Source: Halieaceae bacterium UBA6060
GTDB lineage: Bacteria; Pseudomonadota; Gammaproteobacteria; Pseudomonadales; Halieaceae
NCBI GenBank assembly: GCA_002428935.1
Contig: DIYG01000053.1
Coordinates: 1 to 53,810, forward strand
Length of the DNA: 53,810 bases
Direction: 5' to 3'
Positions 26,207 through 35,506 of the stretch are shown piece after piece (the first letter of the stretch is position 1; every line of letters starts with the position of its first letter). Under the pieces are notes generated by a model. It was not told where the DNA came from. It did no database searches and was given only the letters and a program-made list of their open reading frames with translations. The translations under genes were made by a program, and so were the position numbers.

Positions 26207-28939
26207 ATGCCGGCTAGTGAAACCCCTGCCTATAACCTGACCGCGGACGCGGTCATGGATCAGTACGAGACTGCAGCCACAGGGCTAAGCGGTGATCTCG
26301 CCAAGGCGCGTCTTGATGAGTACGGTCTCAACGAGATCGCCTTTCGCAAGACCCCCGCTTGGTTGCGATTTCTCCGCCAGTTCAATGACCCCATGGTCAT
26401 CATTCTGATCATTACCGCCATCACCACGGGGGTGCTCACGGCCTTTGGCAGTCACATGCTGCCCGACACCATTGTGATCTTTTCCGTGGTGCTGTTGAAC
26501 GCCATCCTTGGTTTCGTTCAGGAGGGCAAGGCGGAAGGTGCCCTCGATGCCCTGCGAAATATGATGGTCCAGGAGTGTCTGGTGTTGCGCGATGGCGATC
26601 GTCAGCGCATCCCCGCCAAGCATTTGGTGCCCGGCGATATGGTGGTGCTGGAGGCCGGCGACAAAATTCCTGCGGATGTTCGTTTCACGGAGTTGAGCAA
26701 CCTCCACGTGGACGAGTCCTCGCTCACGGGTGAGTCCGTGCCGGTGAAAAAGCTCACCGAGGCCCTGGATGGCGAGAGCCTGGTGCCCGGGGATCAAAAG
26801 AATATCGGCTTCTCCGGTACCTACATTAGCCAGGGTGGCGGACGAGCCGTGGTCTTTGCCACGGGGCGAGCCACCGCCTTCGGCCAGATCGCCGATATGG
26901 TCAAGGCGGCGGAGAGCACCGCCACACCGTTGCAGCAGAAGATGCAGGAGTTTGTGCGCTCGCTGATCGTCGCCATTCTTGCGGTGGGTGCTTTCAACTT
27001 CGCCTATGGTTTGTATCTTGGCTACGCCACGAGCTACAGCTTTCTCGGCGCGGTGTCACTTGTCGTCGCGGCGATTCCGGAGATGCTACCGGCCCTGGTG
27101 ACCTCGATCCTGGCCCTTTCTGGTGTGGTCATGGCCCGACGGAAAGCCCTGATCCGGCGGCTGCCCGCGGCAGAGACTCTGGGCGCCACATCGGTAATCT
27201 GTTCCGATAAAACCGGCACGCTCACGGAAAACCGGATGACCGTAACCCGCGTGTTTGCTGGTGGTGAGGTCTACGAGGTTAGCGGTGAGGGGGATGCACT
27301 GCACGGCGAGTTTCTTCTTGATAAGCCGGTCGAGGCGCTATCCCAGCCGGCTCTGAAAGCTCTTCTGGAAGCGGGCTATCACTGCAACAACGCGCGAGTC
27401 CACGGAGGCCAAGCCCTGGGGGATCCCACGGAAGTGGCGCTGCGCATCTCGGCGATCAAGGGCGGTCTCATCGACGGAGGAGTACGACGCCTGGCAGAGA
27501 TGCCTTTCGATTCCTCGGTAAAGTTCATGGCTGTGCTGATAGAGGACGCCGGTTCACGACATCTATTTGTTAAAGGTGCGCCCGAGGTTGTGATGGCCAA
27601 GTGTACGGGGCAACTCAACGCCGCTGGCGAAGAAGAACCGCTCCAAGGCACTTTGACCACGGAGAACGCCACGGCCTTTGCCGGAGACGCGCTGCGCACC
27701 CTGGGTTTTGCGCATCGCCAGGTGGCTGCGGATAAACTGGATTTACGGGAGGAAGACCTGCAGGACCTGTGTTTCCTGGGTCTGCAGGGGATGATCGATC
27801 CACCCAAGCCATCGGCTATCGAGGCGGTGGCGGCCTGTCGGGGTGCAGGTATTCGCACCATTATGATTACCGGAGATCACCCCGATACGGCCCGCGCCGT
27901 GGCGAAACAATTGGGGATCGACGCCCATCACGCCCTGACGGGGGTACAGCTTTCCGATCTTGATGAAGCCAGTCTGCGCACAACGGTGGAGGAGGTCTCG
28001 GTCTTCGCCCGGGTTGCCCCAGAGCACAAGAAGGCCATCGCCGAGGCGCTTAAGGCCAATAACCACGTGGTGGCCATGACCGGTGATGGTGTGAATGACG
28101 CACCGGCCCTAAAGGCCGCCGATATCGGCGTGGCCATGGGCCAGGGCGGAACGGAGGTCGCCAAAGAGGCCTCTGATATGGTGTTGGAAGACGACAACTT
28201 CGCGACCATTGTGGCGGCCGTGGAAGAGGGGCGCCACGCCTGGAACAATCTCCAAAAAGCGATTCTGTACACCTTACCCACGAATGCCGCGCAGGCATTA
28301 CTGATTATGGGTGCCGTGCTTATGGCGGCGAGTATCCCGCTGTTCTCAGCCCGATTTGTTCTGGAGCCGGTGCAGATTCTGTGGGTGAATCTTTTGGACT
28401 CGGTGCTCCTGACCATGCCCTTGATGCTCGAGCGGAAAGAACACGGACTGCTCACGGCACCGCCACGACCCGCCGATGCTCATATTATCAACCGACTGTT
28501 TATGCAGCGGGTGGTGTTACTGGGGCTGGCAATCTCAACGCCCGGTTTCCTGGTCTACTACTACTTTGGCCACGATGCGGTGAGTGCCACCGGTGAGATC
28601 CTCGACCCGCTGCTTCTCACCCAGGCCCAGACCGCCGCATTCTGGGGCATCTTATTGGCCCATTTTGGCTATCTCTTGAGCGCCAGGTCGGTCCATCGAT
28701 CGGTGTTTACCTTTAGCCCCTTTAGCAATCCCTGGCTCTTGGGCGGTATTGTGTTGAGTATCCTCATTCGCTTTATCCCCACCCTGGTGCCTTCCGCGTC
28801 GGCGCTGTTTCGCACAGCACCGTTCCCCACCGATTGGTGGCCGGTGATCTTTTTATGCTTCCTGCCCAGCTTTCTGATGATTGAAGGGGACAAGCTGCTC
28901 CGCGGGATATTCTCCCGACAAGCTGTCGCTGGCGGCTAA
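26207..28939 (+). CDS. P2-type cation-transporting ATPase
   Basis: A 910-residue P-type ATPase with a cation-ATPase N domain, LTGES at 173-177, phosphorylated Asp334 in CSDKTGTLTENRMT, KGAPE in the nucleotide domain, TGDGVND at 625-631 and about ten membrane helices. Helix 4 reads AAIPEMLPALVT, as in Ca2+ or related type II pumps. Helix 6 reads WVNLLDSVLLTMPL where SERCA has WVNLVTDGLPATAL, so the acidic residue is shifted by one position and Ser stands at the usual Asp. The ion is therefore uncertain. The ATG at 26207 is preferred over an upstream in-frame start at 26177, which adds 10 atypical residues. It is separated from the exporter operon by a terminator. Confidence 0.88.
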   Translation: MPASETPAYNLTADAVMDQYETAATGLSGDLAKARLDEYGLNEIAFRKTPAWLRFLRQFNDPMVIILIITAITTGVLTAFGSHMLPDTIVIFSVVLLNAILGFVQEGKAEGALDALRNMMVQECLVLRDGDRQRIPAKHLVPGDMVVLEAGDKIPADVRFTELSNLHVDESSLTGESVPVKKLTEALDGESLVPGDQKNIGFSGTYISQGGGRAVVFATGRATAFGQIADMVKAAESTATPLQQKMQEFVRSLIVAILAVGAFNFAYGLYLGYATSYSFLGAVSLVVAAIPEMLPALVTSILALSGVVMARRKALIRRLPAAETLGATSVICSDKTGTLTENRMTVTRVFAGGEVYEVSGEGDALHGEFLLDKPVEALSQPALKALLEAGYHCNNARVHGGQALGDPTEVALRISAIKGGLIDGGVRRLAEMPFDSSVKFMAVLIEDAGSRHLFVKGAPEVVMAKCTGQLNAAGEEEPLQGTLTTENATAFAGDALRTLGFAHRQVAADKLDLREEDLQDLCFLGLQGMIDPPKPSAIEAVAACRGAGIRTIMITGDHPDTARAVAKQLGIDAHHALTGVQLSDLDEASLRTTVEEVSVFARVAPEHKKAIAEALKANNHVVAMTGDGVNDAPALKAADIGVAMGQGGTEVAKEASDMVLEDDNFATIVAAVEEGRHAWNNLQKAILYTLPTNAAQALLIMGAVLMAASIPLFSARFVLEPVQILWVNLLDSVLLTMPLMLERKEHGLLTAPPRPADAHIINRLFMQRVVLLGLAISTPGFLVYYYFGHDAVSATGEILDPLLLTQAQTAAFWGILLAHFGYLLSARSVHRSVFTFSPFSNPWLLGGIVLSILIRFIPTLVPSASALFRTAPFPTDWWPVIFLCFLPSFLMIEGDKLLRGIFSRQAVAGG

Positions 28940-28962
28940 GGATGGCCCGAAGCGGGTTGGCT

Positions 28963-29805
28963 TTATCCGCTGAGGGCCTCGATCATCGATTGGATCTCTT
29001 CCTCGTTATCTTCCAGCATGGACGAGAGGTGTTCGCTGTCGGTTCGAAGTCTAGCCAGGGCGTCCAGATCGCCCAGTTCCGCTGCGGCCTTTACACCTGC
29101 TCGAGCGAGGAGATTGGCGACGAAGAGGATGTCGCTTAGATCCGCAGCGCCGATACGATCGCGTTCCTTGAGTTCCTGCTCGTCTACGCCCTGAGCGACG
29201 GTTTCCGGGAACTGCCAGGATTCCACGATGGCGCGGGCGACACCGGTATGCCATTGGGCAATCAGCCCATCGAGGCTTTGGCGATCAGAGAACAGCTCCG
29301 GGTGATCCGTCGCTTTCATAAGAATGTAGAACTTGCCCACGGCGTGAAGCAGTCCGGCGAGCATGGCTTCATCGGGTTTGCCGCCAAACTGGCAGTGCTT
29401 ACCGATGACGTAGGAGATGGCCGCGACTTTAACGCTGTACTTGCGCAAGGTGTTGAGGTCGTCGATACACGGGCTACCTGGAGGGGCTTTGAAAGCCTCC
29501 CGGGCCGCGAAGGACACGGCGGCGTTTTGGACCATGTCCATGCCAACGCGGGAGATTGCCGTGTTGATGTCGGTGACCTCAATGGGGCCGCGACGCATCA
29601 TTGCCGAGTTGGCCATGCGCATCAGCCGGGCGGCTAGCGCCGGTTCGGTGGCCACCACGGCCGCCAGTTTTTGGATATCGGAATCCGGATCGTTAATGCA
29701 CTCTTGTACGCGAATTGCCGTATCCGGGAAGGGGGGTAGCTCGAATTCTCCGGCGGCTAGGTCTTGGCCCAATTGACGCACAAATTCAAAGGCAGGGTTG
29801 CTCAT
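28963..29805 (-). CDS. HDOD domain protein
   Basis: A 280-residue soluble protein made almost entirely of an HDOD domain (about 18-215, with LPPFPDTAIRVQE, LARRLMRMANSA-like sequence and LLHAVGKFYIL). HDOD domains resemble HD hydrolases without the catalytic HD pair and are found in c-di-GMP, chemotaxis and stress signalling proteins. The C-terminal 60 residues are acidic and helical. It lies on the minus strand 124 bases downstream of a second HDOD protein, and the AT-rich gap between them probably holds its own promoter. It converges with the P-type ATPase gene. Confidence 0.88.
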   Translation of the reverse strand: MSNPAFEFVRQLGQDLAAGEFELPPFPDTAIRVQECINDPDSDIQKLAAVVATEPALAARLMRMANSAMMRRGPIEVTDINTAISRVGMDMVQNAAVSFAAREAFKAPPGSPCIDDLNTLRKYSVKVAAISYVIGKHCQFGGKPDEAMLAGLLHAVGKFYILMKATDHPELFSDRQSLDGLIAQWHTGVARAIVESWQFPETVAQGVDEQELKERDRIGAADLSDILFVANLLARAGVKAAAELGDLDALARLRTDSEHLSSMLEDNEEEIQSMIEALSG

Positions 29806-29929
29806 GGCGGTATTCGCCCTCTACGTATCTAACTGTTTTGTTTGATATTTTTCGGTTTTTTGGAGGGCTGTTGGGAGCCCGGTCTATTGTGTCTTGTCTG
29901 AGCCCTAGAAGCGAGCCCTGGGGGGATAA

Positions 29930-31138
29930 TTAACCGAGGTCCATCTCGGTCATAACTTCGTCAGCCCACAGCGTTGCCTGGTGATGAAGGTCTGCGAGGA
30001 GTTCCGAGGGGAGGGAAGAGAGGTCCAGGGTTTCCGGAGCGCCCCGTTCCAGGGCGATAGCGATGGTGAGGGCCTCACCTTTGGCACCGCGATGGTTATT
30101 GAGTGCCTCGGCCATATCGTCGGAGACTGCAAGTTGCTGGACGATCTCGGCCATGGGCGCATCCATGAGCGCGTCGAGGATTGAGAACAGGCCCACGGTA
30201 AAGTAGGCACCGAGGTCGTCCTTTCGGGCCGCGTCGCCGAGCAGTTCACAGAACTTTCCTCGGATCAGGGCCATGATCATGAGTTCGCTGGGTTTGTCGT
30301 CGATGCTTGAGAGCATGAAAAGCGCGACCCAGTTGCGAATCGTGTCGCGTCCCAAATAGATCACCGCCTCGTGAATGGACTCGATGCGACGGTTGAGTGC
30401 CGTGGCGGCGGAGTTTACATACCGTAAAGCTCTCACCGAGAGGGCGACGTCTCGGCTTACGAGATCGCCCAGGGTTTCTATGTTGGTATCTGGGTCGTTG
30501 ATACGGGAGAGTAATTGCAGCATGCCCAGCTTGCTGGGTGCGATACGCCGCCCGGAAACCACCTTGGGCCGGGCGAAGAAGTAACCTTGAAAGTAGTCAC
30601 AACCGAGTTCCACGAGCATCTCAAACTGCTCCTCGGTTTCAATTTTCTCTGCCAGCACGCGGCAGCCCCGGGCCTTTAGCCGCTGGATTTCTTCCGCCCA
30701 GGCGCTTTCCTCGATGGCGGGTACCTCGAGTTTCACGATGTGGACAAAGGGTAGAACCTCATCGAAACGTTCGTGGTAGACAAAGTCATCCAGCGCAATG
30801 GTGAACCCTTTTTTCACCAGGGAGCGAATACCGTCCATGGTGTTGCTATTGATCTCCACGCTTTCCAGTACCTCCAGAACCACCTGATCTGGAGGCAGGG
30901 GAAAAAGGTCGGGCTCGTCAATGAAACGGTGGGGCAGATTGATGAATGCCAGATGGTCACCCACCAATTCTTTAAGGCCTATATCTGAGCTGGCGGATAG
31001 GACCTGCGCCGTCGCAGCTTCCGCGTCCACATCGGGAGGCATGTGGTTGACGTGAGAACTGCGAAAAAGCAGTTCGTAAGCGTACAAGTTCAGCCCACGG
31101 TCAAAGATAGGCTGACGGGCAATAAAGTACTCGGACAT
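29930..31138 (-). CDS. EAL-HDOD two-domain signalling protein
   Basis: A 402-residue protein with an N-terminal EAL-type domain (about 1-205) and a C-terminal HDOD domain (about 210-395), the YuxH-like layout. In the EAL domain the signature is ELL (YAYELLFR), but other metal and catalytic positions are kept: FINLPHRF, LEVLE, ALDDF, VKLEV, AEKIET and YFQGYFF. It may therefore be an active c-di-GMP phosphodiesterase or a c-di-GMP receptor. The ATG at 31138 is preceded by AAGGGA and gives the usual start MSEYFIARQPIFDR; the frame is open 28 codons upstream. It overlaps the 3' end of the lamin-tail gene by 49 bases. Confidence 0.88.
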   Translation of the reverse strand: MSEYFIARQPIFDRGLNLYAYELLFRSSHVNHMPPDVDAEAATAQVLSASSDIGLKELVGDHLAFINLPHRFIDEPDLFPLPPDQVVLEVLESVEINSNTMDGIRSLVKKGFTIALDDFVYHERFDEVLPFVHIVKLEVPAIEESAWAEEIQRLKARGCRVLAEKIETEEQFEMLVELGCDYFQGYFFARPKVVSGRRIAPSKLGMLQLLSRINDPDTNIETLGDLVSRDVALSVRALRYVNSAATALNRRIESIHEAVIYLGRDTIRNWVALFMLSSIDDKPSELMIMALIRGKFCELLGDAARKDDLGAYFTVGLFSILDALMDAPMAEIVQQLAVSDDMAEALNNHRGAKGEALTIAIALERGAPETLDLSSLPSELLADLHHQATLWADEVMTEMDLG

Positions 31139-31905
31139 CCCGTCCCTTTTACAACAGCAGTCCCGGCGGTCATCGGGGGCCGGGTCAGTTTTGGTTTCTG
31201 AAGTCTGAACTTTTGACTCCAAGAAGGAAACTGCCCCAGATCACAAAATTGGCTCTTCGAGGGATTGGGGCGCCGACGCAGAAGCGCCGTGATTCCAAGA
31301 CACAGTAGTGCAGCGGTGCCTGGCGCGGGTACCTCGCGCACGGGGGGATCTTGGAATCCAGCCCAAAGACCGGGATCCGGAGGGCCGAAGGTCCAGTTTA
31401 GGGGGGCGTCCAGGGCGGCATTTGCGCTAACAAGTTGCAAAGAAGCTCCGGTGCCATCGGCTTCCCGGGGCCAGGCGCCGCTGTCGTCATAGGCAACGCG
31501 CCAGAGTTCTTTGCCGGCGGCGTCCGCCAGAGCAAGCAGTTCACCACTGTTTGATAGTCCGCCGCTGAAATCAAACAACCAACCCACGTCACCAGGGAAG
31601 CGTTCACGAAACCCTGTTGGGTTGGCGGCAACCACCAGAGATCGACCGGCTTCGAGAAGGGTGTCAGCAAAGGTAAAGCTGATGCCGGCTGTGAAGGTAT
31701 ATCCAGCGAGTTGGATCGGTTCCGGGCCGGGATTACTGAGCTCTAGAAATTCATCGGGGTCAGCGCCGGCGATCGGTCCGTTGTAGTAGATTTCCGTCAG
31801 TATCGGTCCGGCCTGAACGCTACCGGCCAACTGTCCGAGGGTCAGTCCCAGACATACCAGCCACGGCCAGCTCCGTATTGAAAGTCGATTGGATTGGTGA
31901 AGCAT
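31090..31905 (-). CDS. Exported lamin-tail-domain protein with PEP-CTERM-like sorting segment
   Basis: A 271-residue protein with a signal peptide (SIRSWPWLVCLGLTLGQLAG, cleavage near SVQA-GP), a lamin-tail domain (about 35-150, ILTEIYYNG and DEFLELSNPG), then EVPAPGTAALLCLGITALLRRR. That last part is a PEP-CTERM-like tripartite tail: VPAP motif, hydrophobic helix and arginine cluster. Such proteins are sorted by exosortase to the envelope or exopolysaccharide. Oddly the frame continues for nearly 60 residues after the arginine cluster, runs into the EAL-HDOD gene and overlaps it by 49 bases. AGGAGGAA 7 bases before the ATG at 31905 fixes the start. A lost stop or a frameshift near the end is possible. 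Confidence 0.75.
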   Translation of the reverse strand: MLHQSNRLSIRSWPWLVCLGLTLGQLAGSVQAGPILTEIYYNGPIAGADPDEFLELSNPGPEPIQLAGYTFTAGISFTFADTLLEAGRSLVVAANPTGFRERFPGDVGWLFDFSGGLSNSGELLALADAAGKELWRVAYDDSGAWPREADGTGASLQLVSANAALDAPLNWTFGPPDPGLWAGFQDPPVREVPAPGTAALLCLGITALLRRRPNPSKSQFCDLGQFPSWSQKFRLQKPKLTRPPMTAGTAVVKGTGCPSTLLPVSLSLTVG

Positions 31906-31988
31906 GGGGCGTTCCTCCTTGAACCGTCCACAGACGAGCATGCCCAAGGAGCACCTATCGATGGAACGTCATTTCCATCGCGAATCGA

Positions 31989-33200
31989 TCAGGTCTTCGA
32001 CGTCGAGCCGAGCACCAGGGGGGAGGGGCGAATCGTACCGTCGTGTTCATAACCAAAGCTCGAGAGTTCGCGCCCGGCGAGTTGCCAAGCCACGGATGCG
32101 ACCGTTGAGGGCATGGCATCCCGCCACTCACCGACCATACCGCGGCGTACTTCGTGGGCCGCATCGCTGCCGGGTGCACGGCCCCCGCTCATGCGCGTGA
32201 AATCTGTGGCCTCGCGGATGCTCCTGAGGATGGACGGGCTGGCTTCGAGCTCCAAGGTCTCGAGTAACGCTTCGAGAGTCTCGGCGAAGTTGGTCTTTAG
32301 GTCTTCATAGCGAAGTACTACAAGTTCTCCGCGCTGTGCATGGGCGATCACTTTGTTGGCTCGTACCGCCCAGGCCAGGATCTTGCGTAAGGCGCTGCCT
32401 CCCCTTACCTGCCAGGGTGCCTGACGGGAGCGCATCAGAGATTCGAAATGCCGGGCCGATATGGCGGCATCACGGGCGTCTCTAACGATGGCAATACAGC
32501 GACTGTGGGGCGAGATCTGTTTCAGCTCTCGAAACTGCATGATTTGATCGGCGGCCTTTGTGGCGATACGAGTATCACCATCCACCTGCGCCGCCAGGGA
32601 CTGATAAAACTGTCCCGGGGTCTCGCGAACTTCGATTTGATCGCGCACCTTGGCCATAAGGCCTAGCAGATCTCGGCGGCGAATACTCTGATAGCCCAGG
32701 GGCTGAGTTAGGTCAGTTCCCCCCAGTTCCGGCGCAGTATCCGGCCGCAGACGGCCATCGGTCATGGTCAAGAGCGCATCGAGGAGGGCTTCCAGATCCG
32801 TGAGATCTAACTTGCCCGCCTTCTCTTGAAGTTGGTGCCCCATAACGGGAATCCAACCACGACCGAGAAAGGTGTCGCGAAAGACTTCTTCCGGACTGCG
32901 GGTCTGAAAGGTTTCGATGCTTTGCAGCCAGCGCTCGTTCTGTCGACGTCGTGCGTAGGCCAGGGCCAGGCCAGGCCATCGCTGCAGTCGGCGGTCCGGT
33001 ATCAGGGCCGTGCGGATGGGGTCGTATTCCCGCCACCCGATGACCTGTGGGTGAGCGCACAACATACGCAGGAGCCAGGAAGTGCCGCACTTATAAAGCC
33101 CGACGATGTGAATAAAAGGGTGGCTTGAGCTTTGAAGGCTGGTCGAGGTCAAGGTTTTGAAGTCTGTATGGGGGCTCGTGACTACGCCCGCTGAAGTCAT
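31989..33200 (-). CDS. Sulfotransferase family protein
   Basis: A 403-residue PAPS-dependent sulfotransferase-like protein. The 5'-phosphosulfate loop is IVGLYKCGTSWLLRML and the 3'-phosphate-binding segment is CIAIVRDARDAAISARHF. Acceptor specificity cannot be read. The frame is open to a TTG at 33254, but the first ATG is at 33200 and gives MTSAGVV; no strong ribosome binding site is visible for either. It lies between the tRNA-Met gene and the lamin-tail gene on the minus strand. Confidence 0.83.
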   Translation of the reverse strand: MTSAGVVTSPHTDFKTLTSTSLQSSSHPFIHIVGLYKCGTSWLLRMLCAHPQVIGWREYDPIRTALIPDRRLQRWPGLALAYARRRQNERWLQSIETFQTRSPEEVFRDTFLGRGWIPVMGHQLQEKAGKLDLTDLEALLDALLTMTDGRLRPDTAPELGGTDLTQPLGYQSIRRRDLLGLMAKVRDQIEVRETPGQFYQSLAAQVDGDTRIATKAADQIMQFRELKQISPHSRCIAIVRDARDAAISARHFESLMRSRQAPWQVRGGSALRKILAWAVRANKVIAHAQRGELVVLRYEDLKTNFAETLEALLETLELEASPSILRSIREATDFTRMSGGRAPGSDAAHEVRRGMVGEWRDAMPSTVASVAWQLAGRELSSFGYEHDGTIRPSPLVLGSTSKT

Positions 33201-33273
33201 CCAAAATCGGTTGACTTGGCACCACCAAATGCTCAAAATTCGCGTCCCCCGCAATGGGGGAGCAATAATTTGT

Positions 33274-33350
33274 GGCTACGTAGCTCAGCTGGTTAGAGCA
33301 CAGCATTCATAATGCTGGGGTCGGTGGTTCAAGTCCACCCGTAGCTACCA
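33274..33350 (+). tRNA. tRNA-Met (CAU), elongator
   Basis: A 77-base tRNA with encoded CCA. Acceptor GGCTACG pairs with CGTAGCT (G-U at the first pair), the D arm is GCTC-AGCTGGTTA-GAGC, the anticodon stem CAGCA/TGCTG flanks TTCATAA with anticodon CAT at 33308-33310, and the T arm is GGTGG-TTCAAGT-CCACC. The sequence closely resembles E. coli elongator tRNA-Met. It lacks the unpaired first base and GGG/CCC anticodon stem pairs of initiator tRNA. A CTCTTTTTG stretch directly follows and may end transcription. Confidence 0.97.
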
Positions 33351-33486
33351 CCTCTTTTTGAAATCCCAGCAGCTTAGGCAAGTTCTCGAACGCTCTGCGA
33401 CTCGGCGCTGACTGACTGCGCCTAACGCTTTACGTTCCCTCACGAAAGTGGAAAGGTAGGCGAATACGCCGAGTAAGGATTACACC

Positions 33487-34374
33487 ATGTGCGACGAACA
33501 CACCGAAAGAGACAACGAACACTTCATAACCCATGGAGGAGCCCTGAACCGGCGAGATTTTGCCCGTCTGACGGCAGCAAGTGCCTTCGCACTAGCGTAT
33601 CCACAATTGTTGCGTGCTGAGGATGAAGTCCCACTGCTGGAGTCAGAAGTTTCCGTACCTATGGCCGATGGCGTGTCAGACAGCTACTTCGTGCGGCCAG
33701 CCGAAGGCGATCATCCCGCGGTACTCATCTGGCCTGATATCCGCGGACTGCGCCCCGCTTTCAAAGCCATGGGCAAGCGTATGGCCCTTGCAGGTTATGC
33801 GGTGCTGGTCGTCAATCCGTTTTACCGCGATGCCAAGGCACCGGTCGTGGCACCGGGTGAACAGTTCAGCGACCCGGACGTGCGCGAGCGCCTGATACCC
33901 ATGTATCAGAAGATTTCGCAGCAACCACTCGCCATGTCTGACGCACGAGACTATATGGCCTTCCTCGACGCGCAAGAAGGTGTCGATACCAGTCGCAAGG
34001 CCGGCACCGCCGGCTATTGCATGGGTGGGCCACTGATTATGCGCACCGCTGGTGCCTTACCCGATAGAATCGGCGCGGCGGCCTCGTTTCACGGTGGCGG
34101 CCTGTATACGGATGCTCCCGATAGCCCACACCTGCTGATCCCGAGTTCACCCGCACGTGTACTCCACGCCGTCGCAGAGAACGACCACGAACGCTCTCCG
34201 AAGGTTAAAGACTTGTTGATTGCAGCCTACGATGAAGCTGGTGTTGGCGCAGAAATTGAGGTGTACGAAGGAACCCTACACGGCTGGTGTCCGCCGGATT
34301 CTCCGGTCTATGACGAGGAACAAGCCGAGCGTGCGTGGTCGAGGATGTTGGCGCTGTTTAGGGATGCCCTTTGA
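33487..34374 (+). CDS. Dienelactone hydrolase family protein with Tat-type leader
   Basis: A 295-residue alpha/beta hydrolase of the dienelactone hydrolase type. The triad is Cys178 in GYCMGG, Asp233 in ENDHE and His265 in LHGW. Residues 20-44 (LNRRDFARLTAASAFALAYPQ and onwards) form a twin-arginine leader, so it should be exported folded to the periplasm. The natural substrate is unknown; family members open dienelactones or act on small esters. It lies alone on the plus strand between tRNA-Met and the DUF3604 cassette. Confidence 0.87.
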   Translation: MCDEHTERDNEHFITHGGALNRRDFARLTAASAFALAYPQLLRAEDEVPLLESEVSVPMADGVSDSYFVRPAEGDHPAVLIWPDIRGLRPAFKAMGKRMALAGYAVLVVNPFYRDAKAPVVAPGEQFSDPDVRERLIPMYQKISQQPLAMSDARDYMAFLDAQEGVDTSRKAGTAGYCMGGPLIMRTAGALPDRIGAAASFHGGGLYTDAPDSPHLLIPSSPARVLHAVAENDHERSPKVKDLLIAAYDEAGVGAEIEVYEGTLHGWCPPDSPVYDEEQAERAWSRMLALFRDAL

Positions 34375-34510
34375 TCTCGGACCCGCCGGAGAACCCCAAT
34401 CCATGCATTTTCCGGTGAGTAGGATGGGCGATTCGCTCTAGGAATTACTCTTAGCGTACTTATCTACTTGAAGATGCCAGTACATGGGCATGGCCTGGAC
34501 TACGGACTCT

Positions 34511-35506
34511 TCAGGTGACCAGACGATCGATCAACCAGTAGCTTCCAACGCTACCGATAACGTAGGTCGTTAGTTTCAGGGCATGCCCTTCGGCTTCATC
34601 AGTCGCTCGGGCGAGTCCCCTAAGGATGAGCATCGTTATCGCCACTACCAATAGCTGACCCGCCTCCACGCCAATGTTGAAGGCAAAAAGAGCCGCCGCA
34701 AGTTGCATCTGAGGCAAGCCAATCTCAGCAAGGGAGCCGGCAAAACCAAAGCCGTGCACGAGACCAAATGCAAAAGCGACCGCCCAGGGGTACCTGCGTG
34801 TGAGTGTTTGTCTATCCGCATCACGTAACAACAGCGCTGATTCAACCGCAAGAAAGACAATAGACAGGGCAATCAGCGCTTCGACCGGGCGGCCAGGTAA
34901 ACCCGAGTAGCCCAGCACCGTCGCCACGAGCGTCATGGAGTGCGCTGCGGTGAAAGCGGTCGCCGCCGTGACGACAGGCCACGGCCCACGCACCAACAGG
35001 ACCAGCGCAATCACAAAGAGCAAGTGATCCCAGCCAAACAGGATATGCTCTGCCCCAATGACGAAATACTCAAACAAGACGCTCAACGCATCGGGTTCTG
35101 ACAGAATAATGGCCGCCGTTTTGTCGGCGGTGAGTCGGAAGTTCTGGGTGGGTGCCGCAAGCGGTACGAAACGCGCTATTGCGTCAGACCTGCCGAGTAG
35201 TTCACTGAGGCCAAAGTGACCACCGGCAAGTGGAGCTGAGCAGGTCAGGTTTCCCCGGCCCATCAAAGCGACTGCCTGAATGCGCTGTACCGGTTCATCC
35301 GTGAACACACACTCTTTCGGGATAACCGGCTGCAGTCGAGACGCCAAGGCCATGCCGCTGCCGACAGCGAGCGTCACCTTCCAGTCCATCGTGTACTGGT
35401 CCTCGCCGACTTCGCGTAGTTCCACCAGCGAAGGCCGCAATTCGTGGGCGCAGAGTGAGGCGCTGGCCAACAGCGCAAGCAAAAAGCAGCAGACCGCGTT
35501 TCTCAT
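34511..35506 (-). CDS. HupE/UreJ family membrane protein
   Basis: A 331-residue protein with a signal peptide (1-20, ending LCA), an extracytoplasmic domain (about 20-140) and a C-terminal membrane domain. That domain carries the HupE/UreJ histidine motifs: GAEHILFGWDHLLF, TAAHSMTL, GLVHGFGFAG and FNIGVEAGQ. Relatives are proposed nickel or cobalt permeases. This is the longer two-domain form seen outside hydrogenase or urease operons, and no such enzyme genes are near. It overlaps the prolyl isomerase gene by 4 bases and is the last gene of the DUF3604 cassette. Confidence 0.85.
   Translation of the reverse strand: MRNAVCCFLLALLASASLCAHELRPSLVELREVGEDQYTMDWKVTLAVGSGMALASRLQPVIPKECVFTDEPVQRIQAVALMGRGNLTCSAPLAGGHFGLSELLGRSDAIARFVPLAAPTQNFRLTADKTAAIILSEPDALSVLFEYFVIGAEHILFGWDHLLFVIALVLLVRGPWPVVTAATAFTAAHSMTLVATVLGYSGLPGRPVEALIALSIVFLAVESALLLRDADRQTLTRRYPWAVAFAFGLVHGFGFAGSLAEIGLPQMQLAAALFAFNIGVEAGQLLVVAITMLILRGLARATDEAEGHALKLTTYVIGSVGSYWLIDRLVT

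Noticed and set aside
33274..33350. tRNA-Met as an active attachment site
   Set aside because: No integrase gene and no repeated 3' tRNA segment was found on either side within the window.
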